A stretch of 64,000 nucleotides of DNA from Micromonospora sp. NBC_01740. GTDB lineage: Bacteria; Actinomycetota; Actinomycetes; Mycobacteriales; Micromonosporaceae. Made by a program: the position numbers and the translations under genes. The stretch's first letter is position 1. Each line of letters opens with the position of its first letter. The notes under the pieces are model-generated. The model made no database searches. It was given only the letters and a program-made list of their open reading frames with translations, and was not told the DNA's origin. The stretch covers positions 5,022,001 through 5,086,000 of the forward strand of contig NZ_CP109150.1 of the NCBI RefSeq assembly GCF_035920365.1, read 5' to 3'. This document shows, in pieces, positions 33,067 through 41,268 of this stretch.

Positions 33067-34133
33067 CGGGCGCTCCCCAGGGCGATCAGCGGGTCGACGG
33101 AGGTGATGCGGCGGATGGACAGGGCGCCGCCGGCCGCACCGAGCGCGATCGTCACGGCGGCCGGGAACAGCACCGATTCGGCGGTGAGCGCGAACGGCAC
33201 CGTGCCGGCCGCCGCGGCGCCGAGCGCGACCGCGAGCGCGGTGCCGGCGGCGGTGCCGGCGAGCAGCAGCACCAGGGCCTGCCCGAGAGCGTCGCGCAGC
33301 AGGTGGCCGGTGGTGGCGCCGAGCGCCTTCAGCACGGCGACGTCGGGGGCGCGCTGGATGGTCCACACGGTGAAGAACGCGCCGACGACCAGGGCGGAGA
33401 TCCCGAACAGCATCCCGCGCATCAGTTGCAGCGACCCGTTCTCGGCGGTGTAGGAGCCGATCGCGGACAGCGCCTGCGTGCGGGTGACCGTACGGGTGCG
33501 CAGGTGTCGGTCGGCGGCGGCCAGGTCGGCGTCGCTGGTGGTGCGCAGCGCGACGACCGTCGCGGCGTCACCGTTGGCGACGGGGGCCAGGACCTGCCAG
33601 TCGTGCAGGTCGGTCCAGATCACCGGGGTGTGGCTGTGGGAGGCGTCGCCGGCCACCGCGTCGACGGTGAGGCGGTGTGTGCCGACGGACACGGTCTGTC
33701 CGGGCCGGGCGTGCAGCGCGTCGGCCGCGCCCCGCGACAGCACGGCCCGTCCGGTCGCGAGGGTGGCGGGTGCCAGGCCCGAGCCGGACGGGACGCCGAA
33801 CACGGACAGCGCGGCGCTGCGCTCGCCCGCGTCGACGCGGGCGGTGGCGATTCCCAGCGGCGCGGCGGCGCTCACCCCCGGGATGTCCTGCCAGCGTAGC
33901 CACTGCTCGCGGCTGACGGTGGATTCGGTGAACGAGAGCTTCTGCCCGTCGGCCGGGGCGGAGAACACCAGGTGGTCGGCGGGCAGGTCGCTGATCGCCG
34001 AGGTGCTGCCGCGTCCCAGGCCGGCGGTCAGCCCGGACAGCAGGACCACCAGCAGCGTCATCAGCGTCACGACCGTTCCCATCAGGGCGAAGCGGCCCTT
34101 GGCGAACCGTAGATCTCTCCACGCGACGAACAC
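33063..34133 (-). CDS. ABC transporter permease (FtsX/MacB family)
   Basis: 356 aa from the GTG at 34133, with GGAAGG about 10 nt upstream. One membrane helix near residue 20 (RFALMGTVVTLMTLLVVLLS), a periplasmic-type domain of about 200 residues, then three helices at the C-terminus (MLFGISALVVGAFFTVWTIQ, then ALVLLLAGTAAGTALAVALG, and a last one). This is the four-helix FtsX topology. It overlaps the ATPase gene and shares its promoter gap with the divergent histidine kinase. Confidence 0.92.
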   Translation of the reverse strand: MFVAWRDLRFAKGRFALMGTVVTLMTLLVVLLSGLTAGLGRGSTSAISDLPADHLVFSAPADGQKLSFTESTVSREQWLRWQDIPGVSAAAPLGIATARVDAGERSAALSVFGVPSGSGLAPATLATGRAVLSRGAADALHARPGQTVSVGTHRLTVDAVAGDASHSHTPVIWTDLHDWQVLAPVANGDAATVVALRTTSDADLAAADRHLRTRTVTRTQALSAIGSYTAENGSLQLMRGMLFGISALVVGAFFTVWTIQRAPDVAVLKALGATTGHLLRDALGQALVLLLAGTAAGTALAVALGAAAAGTVPFALTAESVLFPAAVTIALGAAGGALSIRRITSVDPLIALGSAR

Positions 34134-34260
34134 GATCGCATCAGCCTTCCGGTAGGTGCCTGAAGCCGCGGCGGCGGCCCGGCACCAACCGTCGTCCGGA
34201 TGACGGCCGGTGCCATCGCGCCGCCGATCGGTTTCGGGGCGTCGCACTGCGTACGTCGGG

Positions 34261-34278
34261 ATCAACCTTTTGGTTGAT
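34261..34278. promoter_or_regulatory. Operator-like palindrome ATCAACC-N4-GGTTGAT
   Basis: Perfect 7-bp arms with a TTTT spacer, 36 bp before the histidine kinase start and in the gap shared with the divergent ABC operon. Size and form suit a NarL/LiaR-type response regulator dimer. It is the only conspicuous element in the gap, so the adjacent response regulator is the obvious candidate. Confidence 0.68.
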
Positions 34279-34313
34279 GGCGGCGGCCGTCGGCGTCCTA
34301 GCCTGGAGGCATC

Positions 34314-35516
34314 GTGAACGCGGAATCGCTCGCTCGTCCGCTGCGGGTGCTGCGCGTCTGCCTGCACCTGCTGGTCGGGCTCCTCCTCGCGGTGGCCGCC
34401 GTGCGTGCCGTCACCGGGCCGGGCCCGCGGCGTGCCGCCGTGCTCGCCGCGGCCGTGGCGCTGGCCGTCGTCTACGCCGTCGGGGCGGCGCTGCCGCTGG
34501 TGCGCCGGCATCGACCTGCCGCGCTGGCCTGGCTGGCGGTGCTGACCGGCGGGTGGCTGGTGCTGCTCGCCCTGACCCCGGACGGGGTGTGGTTCGCGTT
34601 TCCGCTGTTCCTGCTGCATCTGCACCTGCTGCCCGTGCGCTGGGGGATCGTGGCGGTGGCGGCGACGACCGTGGCGGCGGTCGCCGGTGTCGCCGGCCAC
34701 CAGGGGGCGCTCACGCCGGGCGCGGTGATCGGTCCCGCCATCGGCGCCGCGGTGTCGGTGGGCACGGTCCTCGGCTACCAGGCTCTGTACCGGGAGAGCG
34801 AGCGCCGCCGGCGGTTGATCGAGCAGCTGACCGCCACCCGTGCCGAACTGGCCGCCGCCGAGCACGCCGCCGGGGTCCTCGCCGAGCGGGAACGCCTGGC
34901 CCGCGAGATCCACGACACCCTCGCCCAGGGGTTGTCGAGCATCCAACTGCTGCTGCGTGCCGCCCAGCGTGGGTTCCCCGACCGGCTCGACGTGGCGGCG
35001 GGCCACGTCGAGCAGGCCCGCCGCACCGCGCAGGACAACCTCGTCGAGGCGCGCCGGTTCGTACGCGCCCTGACACCGCCGGGCCTCGACGGCGCTTCGC
35101 TGCCGGCGGCGCTGCGGCGGCTGTGTGACGCGACCGCCGCCGCGTCCGGGCTGACCGTACGCCTGTGGGTCGACGGGACGGCGGTGCGTCTGCCGACCCG
35201 CCAGGAGGTGGCGCTGCTGCGGATCGCGCAGTCCGCGTTGGCCAACACCGTGCGCCATGCCGGGGCGAAGCACGCCGACGTGACGCTGCGGTACGGCGCG
35301 CGCGAGGTCGGCCTCGACGTGGTCGACGACGGGTGTGGCTTCGACGTGAGCGCGGCCGGCGACCGGCCGGACGACGACGGCGGGTTCGGGCTGGCCGCCA
35401 TGCGGGCCCGGGCCGAGGAGCTGGGCGGCAACCTGATCGTGGAGTCGGCGCCCGGGCGCGGCGCCCGGCTGGCCGTCGGCTTCGCGCGCCCGGGCACCGA
35501 GGAGGCGGGCGCGTGA
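34314..35516 (+). CDS. Sensor histidine kinase (NarL/LiaS type, HisKA_3)
   Basis: 400 aa. Residues 10-165 hold about five membrane helices with almost no extracellular loop (intramembrane-sensing type), then a coiled-coil linker. The dimerisation/phosphorylation site is ERERLAREIHDTLAQGLSSI with His near residue 200. HATPase_c motifs: N box ALANTVRHAG, D box VVDDGCGFD, G box GFGLAAMRARAEELGG. It overlaps the response regulator gene by 4 bp (GTGA). The divergent MacB-like exporter suggests a cell-envelope or antibiotic stress role. Confidence 0.92.
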   Translation: MNAESLARPLRVLRVCLHLLVGLLLAVAAVRAVTGPGPRRAAVLAAAVALAVVYAVGAALPLVRRHRPAALAWLAVLTGGWLVLLALTPDGVWFAFPLFLLHLHLLPVRWGIVAVAATTVAAVAGVAGHQGALTPGAVIGPAIGAAVSVGTVLGYQALYRESERRRRLIEQLTATRAELAAAEHAAGVLAERERLAREIHDTLAQGLSSIQLLLRAAQRGFPDRLDVAAGHVEQARRTAQDNLVEARRFVRALTPPGLDGASLPAALRRLCDATAAASGLTVRLWVDGTAVRLPTRQEVALLRIAQSALANTVRHAGAKHADVTLRYGAREVGLDVVDDGCGFDVSAAGDRPDDDGGFGLAAMRARAEELGGNLIVESAPGRGARLAVGFARPGTEEAGA

Positions 35517-36145
35517 GCGGTCCGATCCGCCTGTTGCTGGCCGACGACCATCCGGTCGTACGGGCCGGGCTGCGCGCCGTCCTGGCCACCGAGCCGGACT
35601 TCGAGGTGGTCGCCGAGGCCGCGACCGCGCAGCGGGCCGTCGCCCTCGCCGAGGGGGAGCGGGTCGACGTGGTGCTCATGGATCTGCGCTTCGGCGCGGG
35701 GATGGACGGCGCCGAGGCGACCGCCGCCATCACCGCCCGCCCCGGCGGCCCCGCCGTGCTGGTGCTGACCACCTACGACACCGATGCCGACATCCTCGCC
35801 GCCGTGGAGGCCGGTGCGATCGGTTACCTGCTCAAGGACGCCCCGCCCGAGGAACTCGCGGCGGCCGTGCGCGCCGCCGCCGCCGGCCGTTCCGCCCTCG
35901 CCCCGGCCGTCGCCCGTCGCCTCATGGGTCGGGTGCGTGCCCCGGGCACCGCGTTGAGTCGCCGCGAGACAGAGGTCCTGCAGCTCGTCGCCGACGGCCT
36001 GTCCAACCAGCAGATCAGCCGGCGGCTGCACCTGAGCCAGGCCACGGTCAAGACGCACCTGGTGCACGTCTACGGCAAGCTCGACGTCGACTCGCGTACC
36101 GCCGCCGTCGCCGTCGCCCGGGCCCGCGGGCTGATCCGTCGGTGA
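35513..36145 (+). CDS. NarL/LuxR family response regulator
   Basis: 210 aa from a GTG overlapping the kinase stop. Receiver domain: LLLADDHPVVRAGLRAVL (acidic pair), phospho-acceptor Asp in VVLMDLRFGAGMDG near residue 56, Thr in VLTTYD, Lys in YLLKDAPP. The LuxR HTH at the C-terminus reads LSRRETEVLQLVADGLSNQQ followed by ATVKTHLVHVYGKL. It probably binds the palindrome at 34261 and controls both the kinase operon and the divergent ABC exporter. Confidence 0.93.
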   Translation: MSGPIRLLLADDHPVVRAGLRAVLATEPDFEVVAEAATAQRAVALAEGERVDVVLMDLRFGAGMDGAEATAAITARPGGPAVLVLTTYDTDADILAAVEAGAIGYLLKDAPPEELAAAVRAAAAGRSALAPAVARRLMGRVRAPGTALSRRETEVLQLVADGLSNQQISRRLHLSQATVKTHLVHVYGKLDVDSRTAAVAVARARGLIRR

Positions 36146-36206
36146 CCGGGCCACGCGGGCGGAATTGACGTGCGGTGCGCGTACGCCGGCTGGCAGGGTG
36201 GCCGGC

Positions 36207-36725
36207 ATGACAGCGCAGGCTCTGGCGGGGGCACTCGCCGACGACGTACGGCGGCAGGTCTTCGCGGCGATCGTGCTGGGCGGCGCCGACGCCCCGGCGG
36301 TGGCCGACCGGACGGGCCTGTCGGCGCGGCAGGTGCTCACCGCGATCCGCCGGCTCGTCGATGCGGGCCTGGTGGCCGGCGGCGACGGTGGCCTGCGGGT
36401 CGACGCCGGGCGGCTGCGGGAGGCGGCCCGTACGCCGGCGGCGCCCCGGCCGGCCGGCGACTCCACGGACCGCGTGCTGCGCACCTTCGTGCGCGACGAC
36501 AGGCTGACCGGCCTGCCGGCGCAGCGCGGCCGTCGGCGGGTGGTGCTGGCGCACGTGGCGAGGTCCTTCGAGCCGGGGGTGCGCTATCCGGAGCGGGCGG
36601 TCGACGAGGTGTTGCGGCGCTGGTGCGAGGACGGCGGCTCCGACCACGTGGCGCTGCGCCGCTACCTGGTCGACGAGCAGTTGCTGGCCCGGGAGCAGGG
36701 CGTCTACTGGCGCGTCGGCGACTGA
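36207..36725 (+). CDS. DUF2087 domain protein with N-terminal winged helix
   Basis: 172 aa from the ATG at 36207. Residues 5-70 form an ArsR-like HTH (ADDVRRQVFAAIVLGG, ADRTGLSARQVLTAIRRLVD). The C-terminal DUF2087 domain reads LPAQRGRRRVVLAHVARSFE, YPERAVDEVLRRWCED and ALRRYLVDEQLLARE-GVYWRV, the usual signature. Such proteins are believed to be DNA-binding regulators with an unknown ligand. It stands 61 bp after the response regulator gene and may be co-transcribed. Confidence 0.87.
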   Translation: MTAQALAGALADDVRRQVFAAIVLGGADAPAVADRTGLSARQVLTAIRRLVDAGLVAGGDGGLRVDAGRLREAARTPAAPRPAGDSTDRVLRTFVRDDRLTGLPAQRGRRRVVLAHVARSFEPGVRYPERAVDEVLRRWCEDGGSDHVALRRYLVDEQLLAREQGVYWRVGD

Positions 36726-36794
36726 CCGCCGGCGTCGAGCCCGCCCTCGTCGCGGCCGGCGTTATCCCGTTGACCCGAGGGCGAGGATCGACGG

Positions 36795-37280
36795 GTGAGC
36801 GCGACAGACTGGACGACGGTGCCGACCCGTCCCGACCGGCCCGAGGCGACGACCCTGCTCGAGGAGTACTTCGAGGAGATGGTGCGCCGCTACCACGCTC
36901 GCCCGGTCCGGCCGGGTGAGGTCGCGGCGGCGATGGCCGACGACCCGAGCGATGACCTGGCCGCGCCCACCGGGGTCCTCCTGCTCGCGTACCGCGACGC
37001 TCGTCCGGCCGGCTGCGCGGGGCTGCGGTACCGGCCGGGCTGGGCGGAGCTGACCCGGGTGTACGTGCGCCCCGCTCATCGCGGCCACGGCGGCGGGGCG
37101 GCCCTGCTCGCCGCCGTGGCGCAGCGGGCCCGGGCTGCGGGGGCCGACCGGATCCGGCTGGACACCCGCGGCGACCTGGTGGAGGCCCGCGCCCTGTACG
37201 CCCGGCACGGCTACCGGGAGATCCCGGCGTACAACGACGGCGCCTACGCCGAGCACTGGTTCGAGAAGGTCCTGAGTTGA
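36795..37280 (+). CDS. GNAT N-acetyltransferase
   Basis: 161 aa. Acetyl-CoA-binding motif VYVRPAHRGHGGGAALLAAV near residue 91 (RxxGxG type), preceded by the beta strands PAGCAGLRYRPGWAELTR, and followed by DTRGDLVEARALYARHGYRE near residue 130. The start region EATTLLEEYFEEMVRRYHAR is common in PA4866-like acetyltransferases. Acceptor unknown. It lies 95 bp before the Hsp20 gene. Confidence 0.87.
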   Translation: MSATDWTTVPTRPDRPEATTLLEEYFEEMVRRYHARPVRPGEVAAAMADDPSDDLAAPTGVLLLAYRDARPAGCAGLRYRPGWAELTRVYVRPAHRGHGGGAALLAAVAQRARAAGADRIRLDTRGDLVEARALYARHGYREIPAYNDGAYAEHWFEKVLS

Positions 37281-37317
37281 CGTCGCGGCCGGAACGCGCT
37301 AAATAAAGAGCAGGAAG

Positions 37318-37338
37318 TTGAGTCTCATCGGCTCAACT
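37318..37338. promoter_or_regulatory. HAIR-like (HspR) inverted repeat before hsp20
   Basis: GTTGAGT-N7-GCTCAAC follows the HAIR consensus CTTGAGT-N7-ACTCAAG in size and spacing, with three substitutions, two of which keep the symmetry. It is 38 bp upstream of the Hsp20 start codon, and an AT-rich stretch (TAAATAAAG) that could be a -10 region lies 17 bp before it. Confidence 0.65.
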
Positions 37339-37375
37339 CAAGGACCTTCGGCCAGGAGAACCGAGGAGGCAGGCC

Positions 37376-37801
37376 ATGTTGATGCGCACCGACCCGTTCC
37401 GTGAGATCGACCGGATCACCGAGCAGTTCTTCGGCACCGCCGCGCGCCCCGCGGTCATGCCCCTGGACGCCTACCGCGACGGCGACTGGTTCTACGCGGC
37501 GTTCGACCTGCCGGGCGTCGACCCGGACAGCATCGACTGCACCGTCGAGCGCAACGTGCTGACCGTGCGCGCCGAGCGCCGCCGGCCCGCCGGCGAGCAC
37601 GTCGAGCTCGTCGCCGCCGAACGCCCGATGGGCACCTTCACCCGACGGCTCTTCCTCGGCGACACCCTCGACACCGACAAGCTCGAGGCCGGCTACGACA
37701 ACGGCGTGCTGACCCTGCGGATCCCCGTCGCGGAGCGGGCCAAGCCCCGCCGGGTCACCGTCACTGCCACCGCCAACGGCCGCAAGGAGATCAACGCCTG
37801 A
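37376..37801 (+). CDS. Small heat-shock protein, Hsp20/alpha-crystallin family
   Basis: 141 aa with a perfect GGAGG ribosome site. The alpha-crystallin domain covers residues 35-130: DGDWFYAAFDLPGVDPDSID, LTVRAERRRP, FTRRLFLGDTLD and the GVLTLRIPV beta9 motif with the I/V-x-I/V-like tail. It acts as an ATP-independent holdase preventing aggregation of denatured proteins. A HAIR-like site upstream suggests HspR control; a strong terminator follows. Confidence 0.94.
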   Translation: MLMRTDPFREIDRITEQFFGTAARPAVMPLDAYRDGDWFYAAFDLPGVDPDSIDCTVERNVLTVRAERRRPAGEHVELVAAERPMGTFTRRLFLGDTLDTDKLEAGYDNGVLTLRIPVAERAKPRRVTVTATANGRKEINA

Positions 37802-37810
37802 TCCCGGCGG

Positions 37811-37850
37811 GCGAGGGGCGGGACGGCCGGTGCGGCCGCCCGCCCCTCGC
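37811..37850 (+). terminator. Intrinsic terminator after hsp20
   Basis: A 12-bp outer stem (GCGAGGGGCGGG) plus an inner GGCCG/CGGCC pair, followed by TCTTTCT, one of the few T-rich tails in this window. Confidence 0.88.
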
Positions 37851-37951
37851 TCTTTCTCGCCACCGGCCCGTCCCGCCCCCGGGCGGCCCAACACGATCGC
37901 GTAGGGCGCGCCTCCTCCCGTTCCCGACCCGAAGCTGAGAACCTTTTTCAC

Positions 37952-38950
37952 ATGTTCTCCCCGAACGCTCCGGCGCGGCCAAGCCGGCCCACCCCGCTGG
38001 CCCTGCCCGGGGGGCCCGTCGACTTCACCGAGGCGTGGCTGCGCAACCGGCGGCTGTCCGAGCACACCCGCGACGCGTACCGGCGGGACGTCGCCGGCTG
38101 GCTCGCGTGGTGCGCGGCCCGCGAACTGGACCCGTTGCAGGCCAACTTCCTGCACGTCAACGAGTACGGCCGGGCACTGGAGGCCACCCTCGGCGCACGC
38201 ACCGGCAAGCCGCTGACCCCCGCCACCGTCGCCCGCCGGCTCTCCGCCCTGTCCAGCTGGTACGACTTCCTGGTCAAGCTGCGCGCGGTCGAGGCCAACC
38301 CGGTCGCCGGCGCCGACCGCCCTCGCATCGACCGGGACCACTCCGCGACCGTCGGGCTCACCCCCGAGGAGGTCGACGCGCTGCTCGCCGCCGCCGAGGC
38401 CGACACCGGGCCGACCGCCGCCCGCAACCGGGCCGCGATCGCGTTGCTGGCCGACCTCGGACTTCGCGTGGGGGAGCTGGTCTCACTCGACCTGGCCGAC
38501 CTCGGCGCCGAGCGGGGCCACCGCAGCGTGCGGTTCGTCGGCAAGGGTGGCAGGTCCCGCCGCCGCGCCCTGACCCCCGGCACCGCGTACGCGGTCGACG
38601 CGTACCTGGCCCAGCGGGCCGCCGCCCAGGGCGTGGCGGTGCACGAGCTGACCGGCCCGCTGCTGGTCACCGCCAGCGGGGCCAGGCTGGACCGGCACGC
38701 GATGTTCCGGCTGGTGCGCCGGCTGGCCCGCACGGCCGGCATCCCGGCCTGGGCGAGGCTGTCGCCGCACTCGTTGCGGCACGCGTTCGCCACCACCGCC
38801 CGCGCCGAGGGCGTGCCCCTGGAGGACGTGCAGGACGCGATGGGCCACGCCGATCCGCGCACCACCCGCCGCTACGACCGGGACCGGCACAACCTCGACC
38901 GCGATCCCGCGTACGCCATCTGGGCGGCCCGGGCCCGCCGCCGCGGCTGA
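37952..38950 (+). CDS. Tyrosine recombinase/integrase (XerC/D-like)
   Basis: 332 aa. Residues 25-130 are the SAM-like core-binding domain (LSEHTRDAYRRDVAGWLAWC). The catalytic set is complete: Arg in LADLGLRVGELVSL, Lys in FVGKGGRSRR, HSLRHAFATTA with His/Arg, a late His in AMGHADPRTTRRYDR, which also holds the nucleophile Tyr. No excisionase, phage genes or visible att repeats adjoin it, so it looks like a standalone chromosomal recombinase rather than part of an integrated element. A terminator hairpin follows. Confidence 0.88.
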   Translation: MFSPNAPARPSRPTPLALPGGPVDFTEAWLRNRRLSEHTRDAYRRDVAGWLAWCAARELDPLQANFLHVNEYGRALEATLGARTGKPLTPATVARRLSALSSWYDFLVKLRAVEANPVAGADRPRIDRDHSATVGLTPEEVDALLAAAEADTGPTAARNRAAIALLADLGLRVGELVSLDLADLGAERGHRSVRFVGKGGRSRRRALTPGTAYAVDAYLAQRAAAQGVAVHELTGPLLVTASGARLDRHAMFRLVRRLARTAGIPAWARLSPHSLRHAFATTARAEGVPLEDVQDAMGHADPRTTRRYDRDRHNLDRDPAYAIWAARARRRG

Positions 38951-38962
38951 CGTGCGGTGGCC

Positions 38963-38992
38963 GGTGGATGCCGCGCGTACGTGGCATCCACC
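38963..38992. terminator. Terminator between convergent genes
   Basis: GGTGGATGCC and GGCATCCACC form a perfect 10-bp stem with a 10-nt loop, 12 bp after the recombinase stop and ahead of the convergent RCK gene. Confidence 0.75.
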
Positions 38993-39008
38993 GCCCGGTG
39001 CTCGCGGC

Positions 39009-39497
39009 CTACGGGTCCGTGTGGATCAGCGCCCGGCTCAGCGCCTCGATGCTCTGCTGGCCCCCGGCGACGATCAGGACGTCGCCGTGGGCGAGGACGT
39101 GCCCCAGCCCCGGTGCGGTGACCGTCCGCCCGTCGCGGACGACGGCGACGACGCTCACCCCGTGGATGCGCGCGACGGCCTCGGCCAGGGTCCGGCCGTC
39201 GTAGGGCGAGGCGGCCGTCACCGGCAGCTCGACGACGCTGATCGCCTCCCGGTGGCGTTCCAGGTGCGTGACGTGGTCGATGGTGGCGATGGGGTGCAGC
39301 AGTTCCGCCACCTCCTGCGCCTCGGTCGGGCTGAGGGTCACGGACCGTTCCACGGTGTCCGGGTCGCCGGGGGCGTAGACGACGACGTCGCGCCGGCCGC
39401 CGCGATGGCAGACGACCCCGATCATCTGTCCTTCCCCGGTGTGCAGGGTGTAGCCGACCCCGATGCCGGGCAGCGGCATGCGTTCTATCTGCATCAT
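39009..39497 (-). CDS. RCK_C (TrkA-C) regulatory subunit of a cation/H+ antiporter (KhtT-like)
   Basis: 162 aa. The N-terminal 70 residues match the KhtT-type N domain (IERMPLPGIGVGYTLHTGEG), and residues 85-160 form an RCK_C ligand-binding domain (AISVVELPVTAASPYDGRTL, ending in LGHVLAHGDVLIVAGG). In Bacillus KhtT gates the K+/H+ antiporter KhtU in response to nucleotides. Its ATG overlaps the antiporter stop (ATGA), so the two subunits are made together. Confidence 0.88.
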   Translation of the reverse strand: MMQIERMPLPGIGVGYTLHTGEGQMIGVVCHRGGRRDVVVYAPGDPDTVERSVTLSPTEAQEVAELLHPIATIDHVTHLERHREAISVVELPVTAASPYDGRTLAEAVARIHGVSVVAVVRDGRTVTAPGLGHVLAHGDVLIVAGGQQSIEALSRALIHTDP

Positions 39498-41014
39498 TGC
39501 CTCCTGTTGTCAGGTGGAGCGAAATGGCCGGCCTCGCCGAACCAGGTGGCCAGCCGCCCGGCGCGGGAAACGGCCCGCAGGCGCCGTTCGGTGGCGTCGC
39601 GTACGGGTGGGGTGGTGAGCACGACCAGTTGGTCGCCGACGCGCAGCCGGGTGTGCTCATCGGGCACGAACGAGTCGTCGCCACGCACGACGAGGGTGGT
39701 CGCCGCCGGCGGCGGCAGCCGCAGCTCGGGCAGGTAGACCCCGTGCAGGCGGGAACCGGGTTCGACGGTGACGTGGATGAGGTCGGCGTCCATGGCGTCC
39801 AGCGGCGCCAGCTCGATCTGCAGGTCGGGTCCCAGGTCGTGCGAGTCGAGGCGTAGCCGCCGTGCCAGCCAGGGCAGGGTCGGGGCCTGGATGAGGGTGA
39901 ACACCACGACGAGCACGAAGACGATGTTGAAGACCTGTTCGCTGCCCGGCGCCCCGGCGACGACCGGGATGGTGGCCAGCACGATCGGCACGGCACCGCG
40001 CAGTCCGGCCCACGACAGGAACGCCTGTTCGCGCAGTGGAATCCGGAACGCGGCCAGCGCCACCAGCACGGAGGCGGGCCGGGCGAGCAGCAGCAGTGCC
40101 GTACCGACCACGATCGCGGGAACGATCGCGGCGGGCAGTTCGCTGGGCGTGGCCAGCAGACCGAGCATGACGAACAGGCCGATCTGAGCGATCCAGCCCA
40201 GCCCTTCGGCGACCGAGTGGGTGGCCCGGCGGTGCGGCAGGCCGGCGTTGCCGAGCACCAGTCCGGCCAGGTACGCGGCCAGGAATCCGCTGGTCTGGGC
40301 CAGGCCGGCGGCGGCGAACGCCAGCACCCCGCAGGCGACCGTCGCGATGGGGTACAGGCCGGAGGTGGGCAGGGTCAGCCGCCGCAGCAGCCACACGCCG
40401 GTAGCGCCGGTCACCACGCCGATCGCGCCCCCGGCGACCAACTGGTAGGCCATCGTGGCGACCAGCGGCAGGGGCGCGACCGCGTCGAGGGTGGCGGCGC
40501 TGAAGGTGAGCACCAGGATCAACGTGGGAGCGTCGTTGAGTCCGGACTCGGCCTCCACCAGGCTCGTCAGCCGCCGGGGCAGCGGCACCGCCCGCAGCAC
40601 GGAGAACACCGCCGCGGCGTCGGTGGACGACACGACGGCTCCCAGCAGCAGCGCCATCTGCCAGCCGATGTCTAGCAGCAGGTACGCCGCCGCGGCGGTG
40701 ACGGCGACGCTGACGAACACGCCGACGGTGGCCAGCACCGACGCGGGTGCCAGCACCTCGCGTACGTCGCTGAACCTGGTGGTCAGGCCGCCCTCGACCA
40801 GGATGACCGCCAGCGCGGCCAGGCCCAGGGCCTGGGCCAGGGCCGCGTCGTCGAACGGGAAGCCGGCCAGGTCCTGGCCCAGCAGCAGGCCGACGGCCAG
40901 GTACGCCAGCAACACCGGCATGCCCAGCCGGGTGGCCAGCCGGGCCGCGCCGACGCTGGCCAGGACCACGCCGGCGCCGACGGCCAGCGTCACGTACAGC
41001 TCACCGAGATCCAC
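39494..41014 (-). CDS. Potassium/proton antiporter, CPA1/NhaP2-like
   Basis: 506 aa. About 12-13 membrane helices; ALAVILVEGGLTTRFSDVRE and VVSSTDAAAVFSVLR (the S-T-D-A-A ion-binding helix) are typical of NhaP2/CvrA. GLRGAVPIVLATIPVVAG is a late conserved helix. A cytosolic C-terminal RCK_C domain (residues 405-480) reads SRLHGVYLPELRLPPPAATT. The operon with a separate KhtT-like subunit points to K+ efflux in pH or electrophile stress. Two tiny ORFs precede it in the same direction. Confidence 0.9.
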   Translation of the reverse strand: MDLGELYVTLAVGAGVVLASVGAARLATRLGMPVLLAYLAVGLLLGQDLAGFPFDDAALAQALGLAALAVILVEGGLTTRFSDVREVLAPASVLATVGVFVSVAVTAAAAYLLLDIGWQMALLLGAVVSSTDAAAVFSVLRAVPLPRRLTSLVEAESGLNDAPTLILVLTFSAATLDAVAPLPLVATMAYQLVAGGAIGVVTGATGVWLLRRLTLPTSGLYPIATVACGVLAFAAAGLAQTSGFLAAYLAGLVLGNAGLPHRRATHSVAEGLGWIAQIGLFVMLGLLATPSELPAAIVPAIVVGTALLLLARPASVLVALAAFRIPLREQAFLSWAGLRGAVPIVLATIPVVAGAPGSEQVFNIVFVLVVVFTLIQAPTLPWLARRLRLDSHDLGPDLQIELAPLDAMDADLIHVTVEPGSRLHGVYLPELRLPPPAATTLVVRGDDSFVPDEHTRLRVGDQLVVLTTPPVRDATERRLRAVSRAGRLATWFGEAGHFAPPDNRRQ

Positions 41015-41041
41015 GGCGGCCCCCTGGCCCGCGGGTTCCGG

Positions 41042-41167
41042 CTACGCCGCGACGGAGCGCGGCCACACGTACACCCGGGCGTTCACCGTGGTCACGAACA
41101 TCGTGAAGGCGACGGCGACCGGCGAGATGACGATCGCGGCGGGGGCGGGCCGCGCGCTCACAGGCAT
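41042..41167 (-). CDS. Possible 41-aa membrane microprotein upstream of the antiporter
   Basis: The ATG at 41167 opens 41 codons with almost exclusively G/C third positions. It encodes one hydrophobic span (AAIVISPVAVAFTMFVTTV) and a short basic end. Its start overlaps the stop of the preceding small ORF by 10 bp, and its stop is 27 bp before the antiporter start. No own ribosome site is evident, so it would depend on translational coupling. Could be chance; homologues would decide. Confidence 0.4.
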   Translation of the reverse strand: MPVSARPAPAAIVISPVAVAFTMFVTTVNARVYVWPRSVAA

Positions 41168-41268
41168 CCGCCCGGCGGGCCGTTCTCGGCGTTGGTGGGC
41201 CGGTAGGCGCAGGCGGGCGTGTCGGTCTCCGGTGGTGTGGGCTCGACCACCATCAGGTGACGGTTCAC
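41158..41268 (-). CDS. Possible 36-aa leader peptide upstream of the antiporter
   Basis: A GTG at 41268 has an excellent ribosome site (CCGGAGGATCTT). The 36 codons show strongly coding-like third positions and encode a Pro/Thr/Glu-rich hydrophilic peptide with two or three Cys (TDTPACAYRP, GGCL end). It overlaps the next small ORF. Position suggests a short leader gene or a small regulatory peptide of the antiporter operon. Confidence 0.42.
   Translation of the reverse strand: MNRHLMVVEPTPPETDTPACAYRPTNAENGPPGGCL

Noticed and set aside
37952..38950. Tyrosine recombinase as marker of a prophage or integrative element
   Set aside because: No tRNA, phage genes, excisionase or direct repeats flank it; neighbours are ordinary chromosomal genes with their own terminators.
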